From positions 1 through 64,000 of the forward strand of contig JAFTWQ010000034.1 in assembly GCA_017465225.1 (NCBI GenBank): a DNA stretch of 64,000 nucleotides, read 5' to 3'. Shown here piece after piece: positions 1 to 8,086 of the stretch. The notes under the pieces were generated by a model. The model ran no database searches. It was not told where the DNA came from and worked only from the letters and a program-made list of their open reading frames with translations. This stretch comes from Bacteroidales bacterium (GTDB taxonomy: Bacteria > Bacteroidota > Bacteroidia > Bacteroidales > UBA932). A program made the position numbers and the translations under genes. Each line of letters starts with the position of its first letter. Within the stretch, counting starts at the first letter, position 1.

Positions 1-42
1 TGTAGGAGGGTTAAGATAACGGATTTCATTGTTCTGTGCCAT
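1..42 (-). CDS. rpsR: 30S ribosomal protein S18, N-terminal fragment (runs off window start)
   Basis: Only the first 14 codons are inside the window, reading MAQNNEIRYLNPPT, which matches the usual Bacteroidota S18 N-terminus. S18 binds 16S rRNA in the small-subunit platform as a heterodimer with S6. It starts 17 bases after the rpsF stop on the same strand, the usual rpsF-rpsR order. The start codon is preceded by an AGGAGGA Shine-Dalgarno sequence (plus-strand 51-57). That is notable because most genes here lack a clear one, and it fits the need for balanced S6 and S18 synthesis. Confidence 0.9.
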   Translation of the reverse strand, partial: MAQNNEIRYLNPPT

Positions 43-59
43 AATTCTATTCCTCCTGA

Positions 60-401
60 TTATTTGTTAGCCTGCTTGTTAGCTCTTCTTCTCTCAGCAT
101 ATGCAATTGCATGCTTGTCCATTGCGAAAGTGAGGAATCGCATGATTCTCTCATCGCGACGATACTGAGTCTCGAGTCTGGCGATAACCTGAGTATCTGC
201 CTTGAACTCAATCATGTAATAGAATCCTGTAGTCTTCTTCTGGATAGGGTAAGCAAGCTGACGCAGACCCCAGTCCTCTTCGTACACGATCTCGCCACCC
301 TTGGCAACGATGTAATCGACGTACTTCTTTACCGCTTCCTTCATCTGAGCTTCAGACAAAACGGGAGTTGCAATGAAAACGGTTTCGTACTGTTTGATCA
401 T
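60..401 (-). CDS. rpsF: 30S ribosomal protein S6
   Basis: A 113-residue S6 protein. It opens with [17 protein letters not shown] and contains the conserved [19 protein letters not shown] segment (residues about 35-53) and the [11 protein letters not shown] segment (about 81-91). S6 pairs with S18 on the 30S platform. The length is normal for the family. It is the first gene of the rpsF-rpsR unit. Upstream is a well-formed Bacteroidota promoter, and the leader RNA contains a hairpin resembling the S6:S18 autoregulatory motif. Autogenous repression by the S6:S18 dimer is therefore likely, inferred from known leaders of this gene in other phyla. Confidence 0.97.
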   Translation of the reverse strand: MIKQYETVFIATPVLSEAQMKEAVKKYVDYIVAKGGEIVYEEDWGLRQLAYPIQKKTTGFYYMIEFKADTQVIARLETQYRRDERIMRFLTFAMDKHAIAYAERRRANKQANK

Positions 402-436
402 TTTTGTTTGTAATTAATTGTTTAATAATAATTTGC

Positions 437-471
437 GCCCATTCCGGAGGACTCAATCCACCAAAATGGGC
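437..471 (-). promoter_or_regulatory. rpsF leader hairpin, probable S6:S18-binding motif
   Basis: In the minus-strand RNA, GCCCAUU (471-465) pairs with AAUGGGC (443-437). An upper helix (GGUGGA with UCCUCC, one U-U mismatch) closes a short loop, and an unpaired CCGG-containing stretch sits on the 3' side between the helices. The known rpsF leader motif in several phyla is a hairpin with a CCG-containing bulge that mimics the 16S rRNA site for S6:S18. The stem ends 36 nt before the rpsF start. The fold is seen in the sequence; ligand binding is inferred. Confidence 0.6.
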
Positions 472-473
472 TG

Positions 474-504
474 CAAATATATGAATAATTATTTAATTAT
501 CAAA
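474..504 (-). promoter_or_regulatory. rpsF promoter (Bacteroidota type)
   Basis: On the minus strand, TTTG (504-501) is followed after 19 nt by TATATTTG (481-474), matching the Bacteroidota -33/-7 consensus TTTG-N19-TAnnTTTG. The predicted transcript would begin within a few nucleotides of the leader hairpin at 471. Confidence 0.7.
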
Positions 505-540
505 ATGTTTTATATCATTCGATTACACGAATGCAAGCTG

Positions 541-1740
541 TCAGTTTCCGATACGCCAGCCAAGACCCAGCATAAGGTTGTTCGAGCACTCCCTTGAGCT
601 CATCTTGAGTCCGACATTAAGGAAGCATTTCTTTGAGACAAAGGTCTTGAGGGTAAGTACGCTGTATATTCCGCCGAGTTCTTCCCCTTTATATATGACA
701 TTGTGTCCGACACCGAAATTCAAGGCAAATACCGGCATCTGCAGTTCCGCCCTGACAGACAGTCCGACAGCGAACTGTTCCAGAAAAGAAGGCCTGTAAA
801 AACGGATTTCGTCTGTAGCATTGTTCACACCTGCGATGTGATTCTGAATGTTCATGCCTTCATTATACTGAATATCAAGAGAGGGCCCGACGCTCAGCCA
901 TGGGAAAAGCACGCTGCATAAAGGATTGACATGAAGTCCTGCGACAGCGAATTTGCCGTCTACATGATACTCCTTGTCTTCATAGGAGACGAATTCCTCG
1001 TTCCATGCACCGTACGGGATTATATCCAATGTAAGCCTTTCTACAAACCATATCGCAGGCCTCCTGCGTCCATAATGGCTGTTTCCGGAGACAAACGGTC
1101 TGCCGGCAAAGGATCTGGTCACACCGAAACGGGCTCCGATCGAATTGACTCCCGTATTCGGGAAAGTAGTGTCCCCATTAGAAAAATGTGTGAGATCCAG
1201 TCCGGCCGAGACAGTCCATGATTCCGAAGGATGCCATGAAAGGAACAGACCGGCATTCATATATGCATTGACCTTGGTCCCGACGACGGAATTAAACGTA
1301 TTCGTTCCGTTCTTGCTCGGTGGGTCATACGGACGCCAGCCCATCGACACTCCGAAGTTCCATTCGTAGTCAAGGCTGAGATTATGTCCTAGATCAGCGA
1401 TCCTTGCTCCCTGGAAGACATACAAGGCAACAGGATTTCCGATTTCATCAGGATTTCCGAACGTATATGCGGCCAGTCCTACCCCTTGATACGCAGTCGG
1501 ATAGAGTCTCCCCAGCAGAGTGTTAGAGGGGAAACAGAAAGAATACTTGAGATGGAAAGAAGCATCTGCCTTTAGCGGCTTGCCGAGGGCATTCTCGCCC
1601 CTGAAGAAGTCGTGGTGCTTGGTCAGCGCTCCCGGACGGACGTCAACTCCTATCCTATGAAAGACAGAGGACGTATCCCTATCCGACGCGAAAGCAGAAA
1701 GGGAAATGAGAACCGATATGAGAACAAGCAGGCGCTTCAT
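541..1740 (-). CDS. PagL-family lipid A deacylase (acyloxyacyl hydrolase-like), outer membrane
   Basis: A 399-residue protein with a signal peptide (MKRLLVLISVLISLSAFAS) and beta-barrel-like alternation throughout. The segment LTHFSNGDT (residues 183-191) resembles the PagL active-site motif, with H185 and S187 as the likely catalytic His-Ser pair. PagL enzymes remove a 3-O-acyl chain from lipid A in the outer membrane. This protein is about twice the length of proteobacterial PagL, as is common for Bacteroidota homologues. It starts one base after the stop of the upstream lipoprotein gene, so the two are probably translationally coupled. An LpxL-type acyltransferase lies in the same run of genes. 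Function is inferred from the short motif and fold character. Confidence 0.65.
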   Translation of the reverse strand: MKRLLVLISVLISLSAFASDRDTSSVFHRIGVDVRPGALTKHHDFFRGENALGKPLKADASFHLKYSFCFPSNTLLGRLYPTAYQGVGLAAYTFGNPDEIGNPVALYVFQGARIADLGHNLSLDYEWNFGVSMGWRPYDPPSKNGTNTFNSVVGTKVNAYMNAGLFLSWHPSESWTVSAGLDLTHFSNGDTTFPNTGVNSIGARFGVTRSFAGRPFVSGNSHYGRRRPAIWFVERLTLDIIPYGAWNEEFVSYEDKEYHVDGKFAVAGLHVNPLCSVLFPWLSVGPSLDIQYNEGMNIQNHIAGVNNATDEIRFYRPSFLEQFAVGLSVRAELQMPVFALNFGVGHNVIYKGEELGGIYSVLTLKTFVSKKCFLNVGLKMSSRECSNNLMLGLGWRIGN

Positions 1741-1741
1741 A

Positions 1742-2725
1742 TCACTTATACCTTACGACTGACTTGACCCATGTCCCATTATACGTCTTACTGCTCATAG
1801 TTCCTCGTAATGAAATCGGCTGACCACCAGCATCATGAACAAGCCAGATTGTATAATCCACATAATATATCCAATACCCCCATTGCACTTTGATCTTGAC
1901 CTTTTCCCACGGTCCGAAAGTGTATGAGAAGGACTTACCTGAATAATCGAGAGGAAGATAGACGTCATCCTTGCCGTATATGGCAGACTCTCCGCCGAAA
2001 GTTATCTTGCTGTCATAGACATCAAGATAAGGATCCGGCACAGGGACTTCGAATGGTTCGACTACATATTGATCCAAATAATCGAACCACAAAGCAGCCG
2101 GGACATCATCGGATTTTATCGGGCCCGCCACAAAAGAAATAGTTCTGACGGAGTTTTCATTGAAAATCTTGATTTCCTTGGTTTCAACAGCCGGTGTCTC
2201 ATTATAAAACTCCTCCTCCCATCCTCCGTCATAAAGGTCATAAAAAGCTCCCTTGACCCGTCCATACTCTATCCTGTCAAAACGGTAACCGGAACATGGC
2301 TCCTGAACGAAAGATATCACGACATTCTCAAAGCCATTGGATATATGAAGGTCTATCATGACCTCGGTCGGTGTCAAGGATGGTCCGAAAGTCATGATAA
2401 CGGCATCATCCTTGGTCCTTGAGATACTGAAAGAGGTAAAACTGCCGTTGAAATCCGCATAGCCATAACCGTTCAATCGCAAAGGGCCATATACTTCTTC
2501 ACCGTTTTCTTCGTGTATCGCTCCGTCGACATCGACCCGATTGACTGCAATCCGCTCAACATTCCAGTCACCATGGCTGAACATGATTTCAAACTTTCCG
2601 CCAAGCGAAGGGACTTTAAATTCGGTCTGAGACGCTTCTAGCTTTTCGATGAACACATCATCATTACACCCTGCCGATAATATCAGCAGGGTGACAATGA
2701 ATGATATGACGCGTATCAGACGCAT
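1742..2725 (-). CDS. hypothetical lipoprotein with BACON-like N-terminus
   Basis: A 327-residue protein with a lipoprotein signal peptide and lipobox LSAGC, lipidated Cys at residue 20. The segment following the anchor (about residues 30-60, TEFKVPSLGGKFEIMFSHGDW) looks like the start of a BACON-type immunoglobulin-like domain, common in Bacteroidota surface proteins. The rest is beta-rich and not recognised. It ends one base before the PagL-like gene starts and begins 4 bases after pepD ends, so all three are likely co-transcribed. A role as periplasmic or surface partner of the PagL-like protein is possible but rests on position only. Confidence 0.6.
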   Translation of the reverse strand: MRLIRVISFIVTLLILSAGCNDDVFIEKLEASQTEFKVPSLGGKFEIMFSHGDWNVERIAVNRVDVDGAIHEENGEEVYGPLRLNGYGYADFNGSFTSFSISRTKDDAVIMTFGPSLTPTEVMIDLHISNGFENVVISFVQEPCSGYRFDRIEYGRVKGAFYDLYDGGWEEEFYNETPAVETKEIKIFNENSVRTISFVAGPIKSDDVPAALWFDYLDQYVVEPFEVPVPDPYLDVYDSKITFGGESAIYGKDDVYLPLDYSGKSFSYTFGPWEKVKIKVQWGYWIYYVDYTIWLVHDAGGQPISLRGTMSSKTYNGTWVKSVVRYK

Positions 2726-2729
2726 CAGA

Positions 2730-4214
2730 CTATTTTACAGGAATATTCTCCAGAACAGCCTTGAGGAAATCCCAGCACTTTGCCACTGAAGGAATATTCG
2801 CGCGCTCATCAGGAGAATGAGGGCTCATGAGTGTAGGACCGCACGATACCATATCCCAATGTGGATATGCTCCGCTGAGGATACCGCACTCAAGGCCGGC
2901 ATGGATCGCCATTACAGCAGGCTCCTTGCCATAGAGGTCATTGTAGACCTTCTTCATGGTCGCGAGAATTGCAGAGTCAGGGTTTGGAGCCCATCCTGAA
3001 TATCCGCCTGCAAATGAAGTCTCGATACCTGCAAGACCGAATACTGATTCGAACTTCTGGGCAAGCGCATCCTTTGCAGTATCAACTGAACTTCTCATGA
3101 GAGTCTTTACAGAGAACTGTCCGCCCTCGATCTTCACCATTGCAAGATTGTTTGAAGTCTCCACGAGACCTGGCATCTCACTGCTCATGCGCTCTACTCC
3201 GTCAGGACATGCGATGATTGCACGTACGAAACGTACAGCATCAGCCTCCGGAACATACTTGCACTCGTCACCGCCGCAGCAGCACTCGCCTTCAGCGCAC
3301 TCATATGGCTTGAAGATGAACTCTGAATCAGGATCTGTTCCTGCATATTCAGCCTTGATTGCAGCAGACACCTCGGCAAATACCTTTTCAGCCTCAGCGA
3401 GCTTGTCAGCAGGTACATATACTGTAGCGAAAGCCTCGCGAGGGATAGCGTTACGGAGTGTACCTCCCTCGAAATCAAGGAGTTTTACATCAGCCTTGGT
3501 CAAGAGTTCAAGAAGGATGCGTGCAGCAAGCTTGTTTGCGTTTCCTCTGCAGAGGATGATGTCCATACCTGAATGACCGCCCTTGAAGCCCTTTACAGCA
3601 AGTGAATAGCAGAGCCAGTTCTTGTCGTACTCCGCAGGTACATATGAAGCTGAAGCAGTAGCGTCAAGGCCACCGGCACAACCTACATAAAGCTCACCCT
3701 CAGTCTCGGAATCGAGGTTGATGAGGATGTCACCCTGAAGAAGACCTGGCTTGAGTGCGTTGGCACCTGTCATACCTGTTTCCTCATCAACTGTAACGAG
3801 AAGCTCGATAGGGCCATGCTTGAGGTCCGAAGACTCAAGGACTGCCATAGCCATAGCCACGCCAAGGCCGTTGTCAGCTCCGAGAGTAGTTCCCTTTGCC
3901 TTTACCCAATCTCCGTCAATCCATGTCTGGATAGGATCCTTCTCGAAATCATGGACTGTATCGTTGTTCTTCTGTGGAACCATATCGATATGTCCCTGAA
4001 GGATCACACCCTTGCGGTCTTCATAACCAGGAGTGGCCGGCTTGCGGATCACGATGTTGCCGATCTCGTCCTTGATGGTCTCAAGGCCATGAGACTTTCC
4101 CCAGTTGTACATATACTCGACAGCAAGCTCCTCATGCTTTGAAGGACGAGGAATCTGTGTCAGGTCATAAAAGTTTTTCCACACTATCTGTGGATCAAGA
4201 TTCTGAATGCTCAT
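2730..4214 (-). CDS. pepD: cytosol non-specific dipeptidase (aminoacyl-histidine dipeptidase)
   Basis: A 494-residue M20-family metallopeptidase that cleaves dipeptides in the cytoplasm. Di-zinc ligands and catalytic residues are visible: H75 in QGHIDMVP, D114 in GADNG, E144/E145 in VDEETG, D168 in NLDSETEG and H466 in SPHSPDERA. KGGHSGMDI (residues 211-219) is the usual lid/dimerisation segment. Length is normal for PepD. Odd feature: residues 306-318 form a cysteine cluster (C306, C311, C312, C313, C318) at the edge of the lid domain, which E. coli PepD is not known to have. No signal peptide. It sits 25 bases after the DUF4831 gene in the same direction. Confidence 0.95.
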   Translation of the reverse strand: MSIQNLDPQIVWKNFYDLTQIPRPSKHEELAVEYMYNWGKSHGLETIKDEIGNIVIRKPATPGYEDRKGVILQGHIDMVPQKNNDTVHDFEKDPIQTWIDGDWVKAKGTTLGADNGLGVAMAMAVLESSDLKHGPIELLVTVDEETGMTGANALKPGLLQGDILINLDSETEGELYVGCAGGLDATASASYVPAEYDKNWLCYSLAVKGFKGGHSGMDIILCRGNANKLAARILLELLTKADVKLLDFEGGTLRNAIPREAFATVYVPADKLAEAEKVFAEVSAAIKAEYAGTDPDSEFIFKPYECAEGECCCGGDECKYVPEADAVRFVRAIIACPDGVERMSSEMPGLVETSNNLAMVKIEGGQFSVKTLMRSSVDTAKDALAQKFESVFGLAGIETSFAGGYSGWAPNPDSAILATMKKVYNDLYGKEPAVMAIHAGLECGILSGAYPHWDMVSCGPTLMSPHSPDERANIPSVAKCWDFLKAVLENIPVK

Positions 4215-4239
4215 AATAAAATATCAATGTTTATGTGTT

Positions 4240-5307
4240 TTACTTAAGTACCATGTTTACAGGAAGAGAGCTCTCCTGACCGAGCTGATAGATCGGCATA
4301 CGTGTCTGGAAGATAAGGTCCATGCCATCGAGCAGCTTCACTGTGCAGGCTGCAGGAATACGGTAATACACCCCGACATCCTTGCCCTTCTTCTCATCCT
4401 TCACTTCCGGCTGCGCGAAAGCCTGAGGGACGATCTCCATCACCACCGGCTTTCCTGACAGATTGTCCGCAGGGACAAGGCCACCGGCCTCGGACATACG
4501 GAATGCCACATACATCTGGTTCTCCTTTGCAGGATCCGGAATCACCTCGAAAGTCATATGCTGCGGCTGCTTCTCGGAATAGCCGGTAAACAGCGTCATG
4601 TATTCGTTCTCAAGCCTTGTAAGCTCCTCAATGGCAGCGCCCATCGCCTCCCCGCTATATGTAGCGTCGGTATCACCGGTCACGATCTGAAGTCTCTGCT
4701 TGCGGAGCTTGAGGATCATGGCGGCAGTCTCGGCAGCCTTCTGCTCGAGAGTCTTCTCGATGACCATGTCCTGATGGACAGCGATACGGTTGTAAGCCGA
4801 TTCCCTGTCATCCTTCCTGTAAAGAGTCGTCGAGCCTGAGGTCAGGTTTGAAGACACACCCTTGCCTGAAAAATCGCCTTTCTCCTCGGTAGGGAAACGC
4901 CATACGGTCTGATCGCCATGCTTCGCATCAGCGAATGTCACGAAACCGCCGGAAGCCAGTTTCATGAGAGTAGCCTCCTCGACCCTCTTCTTCACATCCA
5001 CGCTGTATCTTCTTGTCTGATCCGGCTCCACAAGCGGAGTCATGCGCACCTGTGTGAGCTGCACGGTGTTTTCATCCTTCATGCGAGGCTTGATACCGAG
5101 ATACTTCTCGGCATATTTCGCGTATGGTCCCGCATAGAACTTTTCCTGAACAGCCTCGACATCGATCGAAATCACCGTCGAAGGAAGCGAATATGTAAGA
5201 TATCCCTCCGGATCAGCCTTCTTCTGTGCAGAAGCCGTCACAGGAAGCAGCATCAATGCCGCAACAATTCCAAATGTCCATTTCATAATATGTCTCATCT
5301 TTATCAT
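4240..5307 (-). CDS. DUF4831 family exported protein
   Basis: About 355 residues. A signal peptide (MKWTFGIVAALMLLPVTASAQ) is followed by GYLTYSLPSTVISIDVEAVQEKFYAGPYAKYAEKYLG-type sequence, the hallmark of the Bacteroidota DUF4831 family, whose function is unknown. Several in-frame ATGs exist. The start at 5307 is chosen because its ATGA overlaps the TGA stop of the upstream acyltransferase gene, a typical coupling arrangement; 5286 gives the shortest signal peptide and is also possible. It is probably periplasmic. Conserved neighbourhood with a lipid A acyltransferase suggests an envelope role, which is an inference from position. Confidence 0.75.
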   Translation of the reverse strand: MIKMRHIMKWTFGIVAALMLLPVTASAQKKADPEGYLTYSLPSTVISIDVEAVQEKFYAGPYAKYAEKYLGIKPRMKDENTVQLTQVRMTPLVEPDQTRRYSVDVKKRVEEATLMKLASGGFVTFADAKHGDQTVWRFPTEEKGDFSGKGVSSNLTSGSTTLYRKDDRESAYNRIAVHQDMVIEKTLEQKAAETAAMILKLRKQRLQIVTGDTDATYSGEAMGAAIEELTRLENEYMTLFTGYSEKQPQHMTFEVIPDPAKENQMYVAFRMSEAGGLVPADNLSGKPVVMEIVPQAFAQPEVKDEKKGKDVGVYYRIPAACTVKLLDGMDLIFQTRMPIYQLGQESSLPVNMVLK

Positions 5308-6212
5308 TTCCATCTCTTATGGGTCCACAGCCAGTTTGCCGGTGTCTCCCTTATCTCCTCCTCAAGGAGATCATAATACTTCCTCATGAGTTCCTCCGGC
5401 GTGAGCTGCGAAGCATCCCTGCATATCGAGATCAGAGTCATCTCATATCTGCCTCGCTCCACTCTCTTCATCTTCATGTACATCACAGAATGGGACAGCT
5501 TGCAGGCGACTCCCACACTGCCGAGCATAACATTTGTCGGCTGGCTCATGAACTCCCCTATCGGATGCTTGCCCGCCTTCCTGTACGGAGCCTGATCTGT
5601 AGGATAGATATACACCATCCTTTCATCCTTCTGCTTCAAGGTCTGACGCAGGATGTTTGAAGATTCGATTTCGCAAGATGTGCCTACCTCCTCGAGGGCA
5701 GCCACCCTGTTCCTCCTGAACACCTCATCGGAAACCGGACTGCTCAACTTCTTGTATACAACCTGTATCTGCTTCTCTTCAATAGCCACCTTGACGCCGG
5801 ACGAAGTCCTGTAACCGAGGAATCCGCCCATAAGCTCCCAGTTGCCGCAATGGGTGCTCAGCACGGTCATGCTTGGAGTGGAAAGGAACATCTCGTTAAT
5901 CTCCTCCGGATTTGTGACCGTAACGATCCCGCTCTTGAAGAGCCTCTTGTATGTAGCCGCGGCAAACCATATCGTCTCTGCGAAAATCTCGCCGAAGTGA
6001 CGGTAAAAGTCCCTGTACACCTGCTTCAGTTCCTTGTACTTCATCTCAGGGAAGGACCTTGATATATTGATCCATACCACATCCGTCCTGTATCGGAGCA
6101 GTTTCTCTGCAATCCAGGAAAGAATATCTCCCATGAAATAATGAAATTTCAAGGGAAGCTTTCCCAGGCAGATCATACAGCCTCTGATTATCTTTGCAAA
6201 TAATTCGCTCAT
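5304..6212 (-). CDS. LpxL/HtrB-type lipid A late acyltransferase
   Basis: About 302 residues from the start at 6212. The acyltransferase motif STHCGNWELMGG (H-x4-E) is near residue 110, and a second block YIYPTDQAPYRK is near residue 203. The C-terminus reads PANWLWTHKRWK, typical of the LpxL/LpxM family, which adds secondary acyl chains to lipid A at the inner membrane. The first 32 residues of the longest reading frame look non-coding, and translation more plausibly starts at MSELFAKIIRG. The gene heads the minus-strand run with DUF4831, pepD, a lipoprotein and a PagL-like deacylase. Substrate (lipid A versus another lipid) is inferred from the family. Confidence 0.85.
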   Translation of the reverse strand: MSELFAKIIRGCMICLGKLPLKFHYFMGDILSWIAEKLLRYRTDVVWINISRSFPEMKYKELKQVYRDFYRHFGEIFAETIWFAAATYKRLFKSGIVTVTNPEEINEMFLSTPSMTVLSTHCGNWELMGGFLGYRTSSGVKVAIEEKQIQVVYKKLSSPVSDEVFRRNRVAALEEVGTSCEIESSNILRQTLKQKDERMVYIYPTDQAPYRKAGKHPIGEFMSQPTNVMLGSVGVACKLSHSVMYMKMKRVERGRYEMTLISICRDASQLTPEELMRKYYDLLEEEIRETPANWLWTHKRWK

Positions 6213-6317
6213 ATTCAACCACATAGAGCCACAGACCATCGAACTTTCACCACGAAAGCCGTACGACACGGGCCACAAAAAAGCAAATATACCAATTTTT
6301 CTGCTCATTTACGATAT

Positions 6318-6347
6318 TTTGCCTGTAAATTAAAATTACTATCTTTG
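6318..6347 (+). promoter_or_regulatory. promoter of the tandem peptide-transporter genes
   Basis: TTTG (6318-6321) and TATCTTTG (6340-6347) are separated by 18 nt, close to the Bacteroidota consensus. The -7 element covers a possible TTG start at 6345, which rules that start out and supports the ATG at 6393. Confidence 0.6.
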
Positions 6348-6392
6348 TCGGGATATAGTTGGAAACAGCAAATAATTAAACCAATAAGTTTT

Positions 6393-8057
6393 ATGTCATT
6401 CATCACAAACCTCTGGACGAACAATCGTCCGATGGCGATTCTTATCGCGATCCTGATCGTAGTGATACCGTTCCTGGTATTCTACATCAACAAGGCACGT
6501 AAGGAACACCCTAAGGGGCTTATTGCAGCTGCACTGAGCAACATGGGAGAGCGTTTCGGATACTACATCATGAACGCCGTCCTTCTCCTCTTCATCTGTT
6601 CTAAATTCGGCATCAGCGACAGTGCTGCAGGATGGATTTATTCTGTATTCTACTTCCTGATCTACGTACTCAGCCTCCCGGGCGGTATCATCGCAGACCG
6701 TACACAGAACTACAAGGCGACCATCATTTCCGGCCTTCTTGTAATGGCTGCCGGATACGGCATCCTCTCTATTCCGGTATTTGCAGAGACTGCCGGAATG
6801 TCATGGGTTCTCGTGCTCACATGTTTCGCATTGTTCATCATAGCATTCGGAAACGGTCTCTTCAAGGGTAACCTCCAGGCTCTCGTAGGCCAGATGTATG
6901 ATAACTTCGAGGCTGAAGCCGCAAAGCAGGGTCCTGAAGCACTTGCAAAGGCCAAGGAGAAACGCGACTCAGGATTCCAGATATTCTATGTATTCATCAA
7001 CATCGGAGGCGTGATCGCACCGTTCATCGCTCCGCTCCTCAGAAGCTTCTGGCTCAAGATCCACAATCTTGCATACAATTCAGACCTCCCACGTCTGTGC
7101 CACATGTTCATCAAGGATCAGAACGCCATGGCAGCAACAGACGCAGAGAACCTCACGAAGCTCGCTGCTGAAGTAGGTCATTCCGGAGTTGTTGATGCAG
7201 CATTCTGCAACAGCTATCTCGAGATCTTCAACACAGGTGTGCATTTCTCATTCATCGCTTCAGTTGTAGCGATGCTCACATCCCTGATCATCTTCATCGC
7301 AATCAAGAAGAAGCTTCCTAATCCGGTAAAGAAGGAGAAGGCAGCAGTTGCGGACTATACACCTGAAGAAAGAGCAGCAAATGCAAAAGAGATCAAGCAG
7401 AGACTTTATGCACTCTTCGCTGTACTCGGAGTTGCTGTATTCTTCTGGTTCTCATTCCACCAGAACGGCCAGTCACTCTCGATCTTCGCACGTGACTTCG
7501 TGACCACAGCATCGATCCCGCCTGAAATCTGGCAGTGCATCAACCCTCTCTTCGTGATCATCCTCACCCCTGTCATCATGTGGGTGTTCGGTGCTCTCGC
7601 TGGCAAGGGCAAGGAGGTTTCGACTCCTAGAAAGATCGCCCTCGGTATGTTCATCGCAGCATGTTCATATATCCTCCTCATGGTCGTTGCAATGATCCAG
7701 GGATATCCTTCAGGCGATGAATTCAGAGGTCTCAGCGATGCCGTGAAGATGGGAATGAAGTCAAGCCCGATGGTACTTATCGCGACATACTTCTTCCTTA
7801 CTGTCGCAGAGCTCTTCATCTCTCCTCTCGGACTTTCATTCGTATCGAAGATCGCTCCGCGCCACCTTCAGGGTATCTGCCAGGGTCTCTGGCTCACAGC
7901 TACCGCTATCGGTAACCTGTTCATCGCCCTTGGTGTGACAATGCTCAATTCATTCCCTCAGCAGTGGATGTGCTGGGCAGTATTCGCAGGTTTCTGCCTC
8001 ATCTCGATGGGCGTGATGCTCGGCATGGTGAAGTGGCTCGAGAGAGTTGCCAAATAG
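6393..8057 (+). CDS. POT-family (PTR2) peptide:proton symporter, copy 1
   Basis: A 554-residue major-facilitator transporter of the proton-dependent oligopeptide family. The motif SNMGERFGYY (residues 49-58) corresponds to the POT ExxERFxYY signature, and FQIFYVFINIGGVIAPFIAP is the second POT signature. About 12-14 membrane segments are visible. In the signature the first Glu is replaced by Asn (N50), while E53 and R54 are kept. The first Glu normally contributes to proton coupling. An N-terminal extra membrane segment (residues 15-32) precedes the signature. The start at 6393 follows from the promoter position. It is followed after 29 bases by a paralogue, so the pair is likely one transcript. 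Substrate is probably di- or tripeptides. Confidence 0.9.
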   Translation: MSFITNLWTNNRPMAILIAILIVVIPFLVFYINKARKEHPKGLIAAALSNMGERFGYYIMNAVLLLFICSKFGISDSAAGWIYSVFYFLIYVLSLPGGIIADRTQNYKATIISGLLVMAAGYGILSIPVFAETAGMSWVLVLTCFALFIIAFGNGLFKGNLQALVGQMYDNFEAEAAKQGPEALAKAKEKRDSGFQIFYVFINIGGVIAPFIAPLLRSFWLKIHNLAYNSDLPRLCHMFIKDQNAMAATDAENLTKLAAEVGHSGVVDAAFCNSYLEIFNTGVHFSFIASVVAMLTSLIIFIAIKKKLPNPVKKEKAAVADYTPEERAANAKEIKQRLYALFAVLGVAVFFWFSFHQNGQSLSIFARDFVTTASIPPEIWQCINPLFVIILTPVIMWVFGALAGKGKEVSTPRKIALGMFIAACSYILLMVVAMIQGYPSGDEFRGLSDAVKMGMKSSPMVLIATYFFLTVAELFISPLGLSFVSKIAPRHLQGICQGLWLTATAIGNLFIALGVTMLNSFPQQWMCWAVFAGFCLISMGVMLGMVKWLERVAK

Positions 8058-8086
8058 CAGACAAACAATCAATTAAAAGATAAATT

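Noticed and set aside
6345-6392. TTG start 48 bases upstream of the first POT gene
   Set aside because: The TTG lies within the -7 promoter element, so it cannot be in the mRNA.
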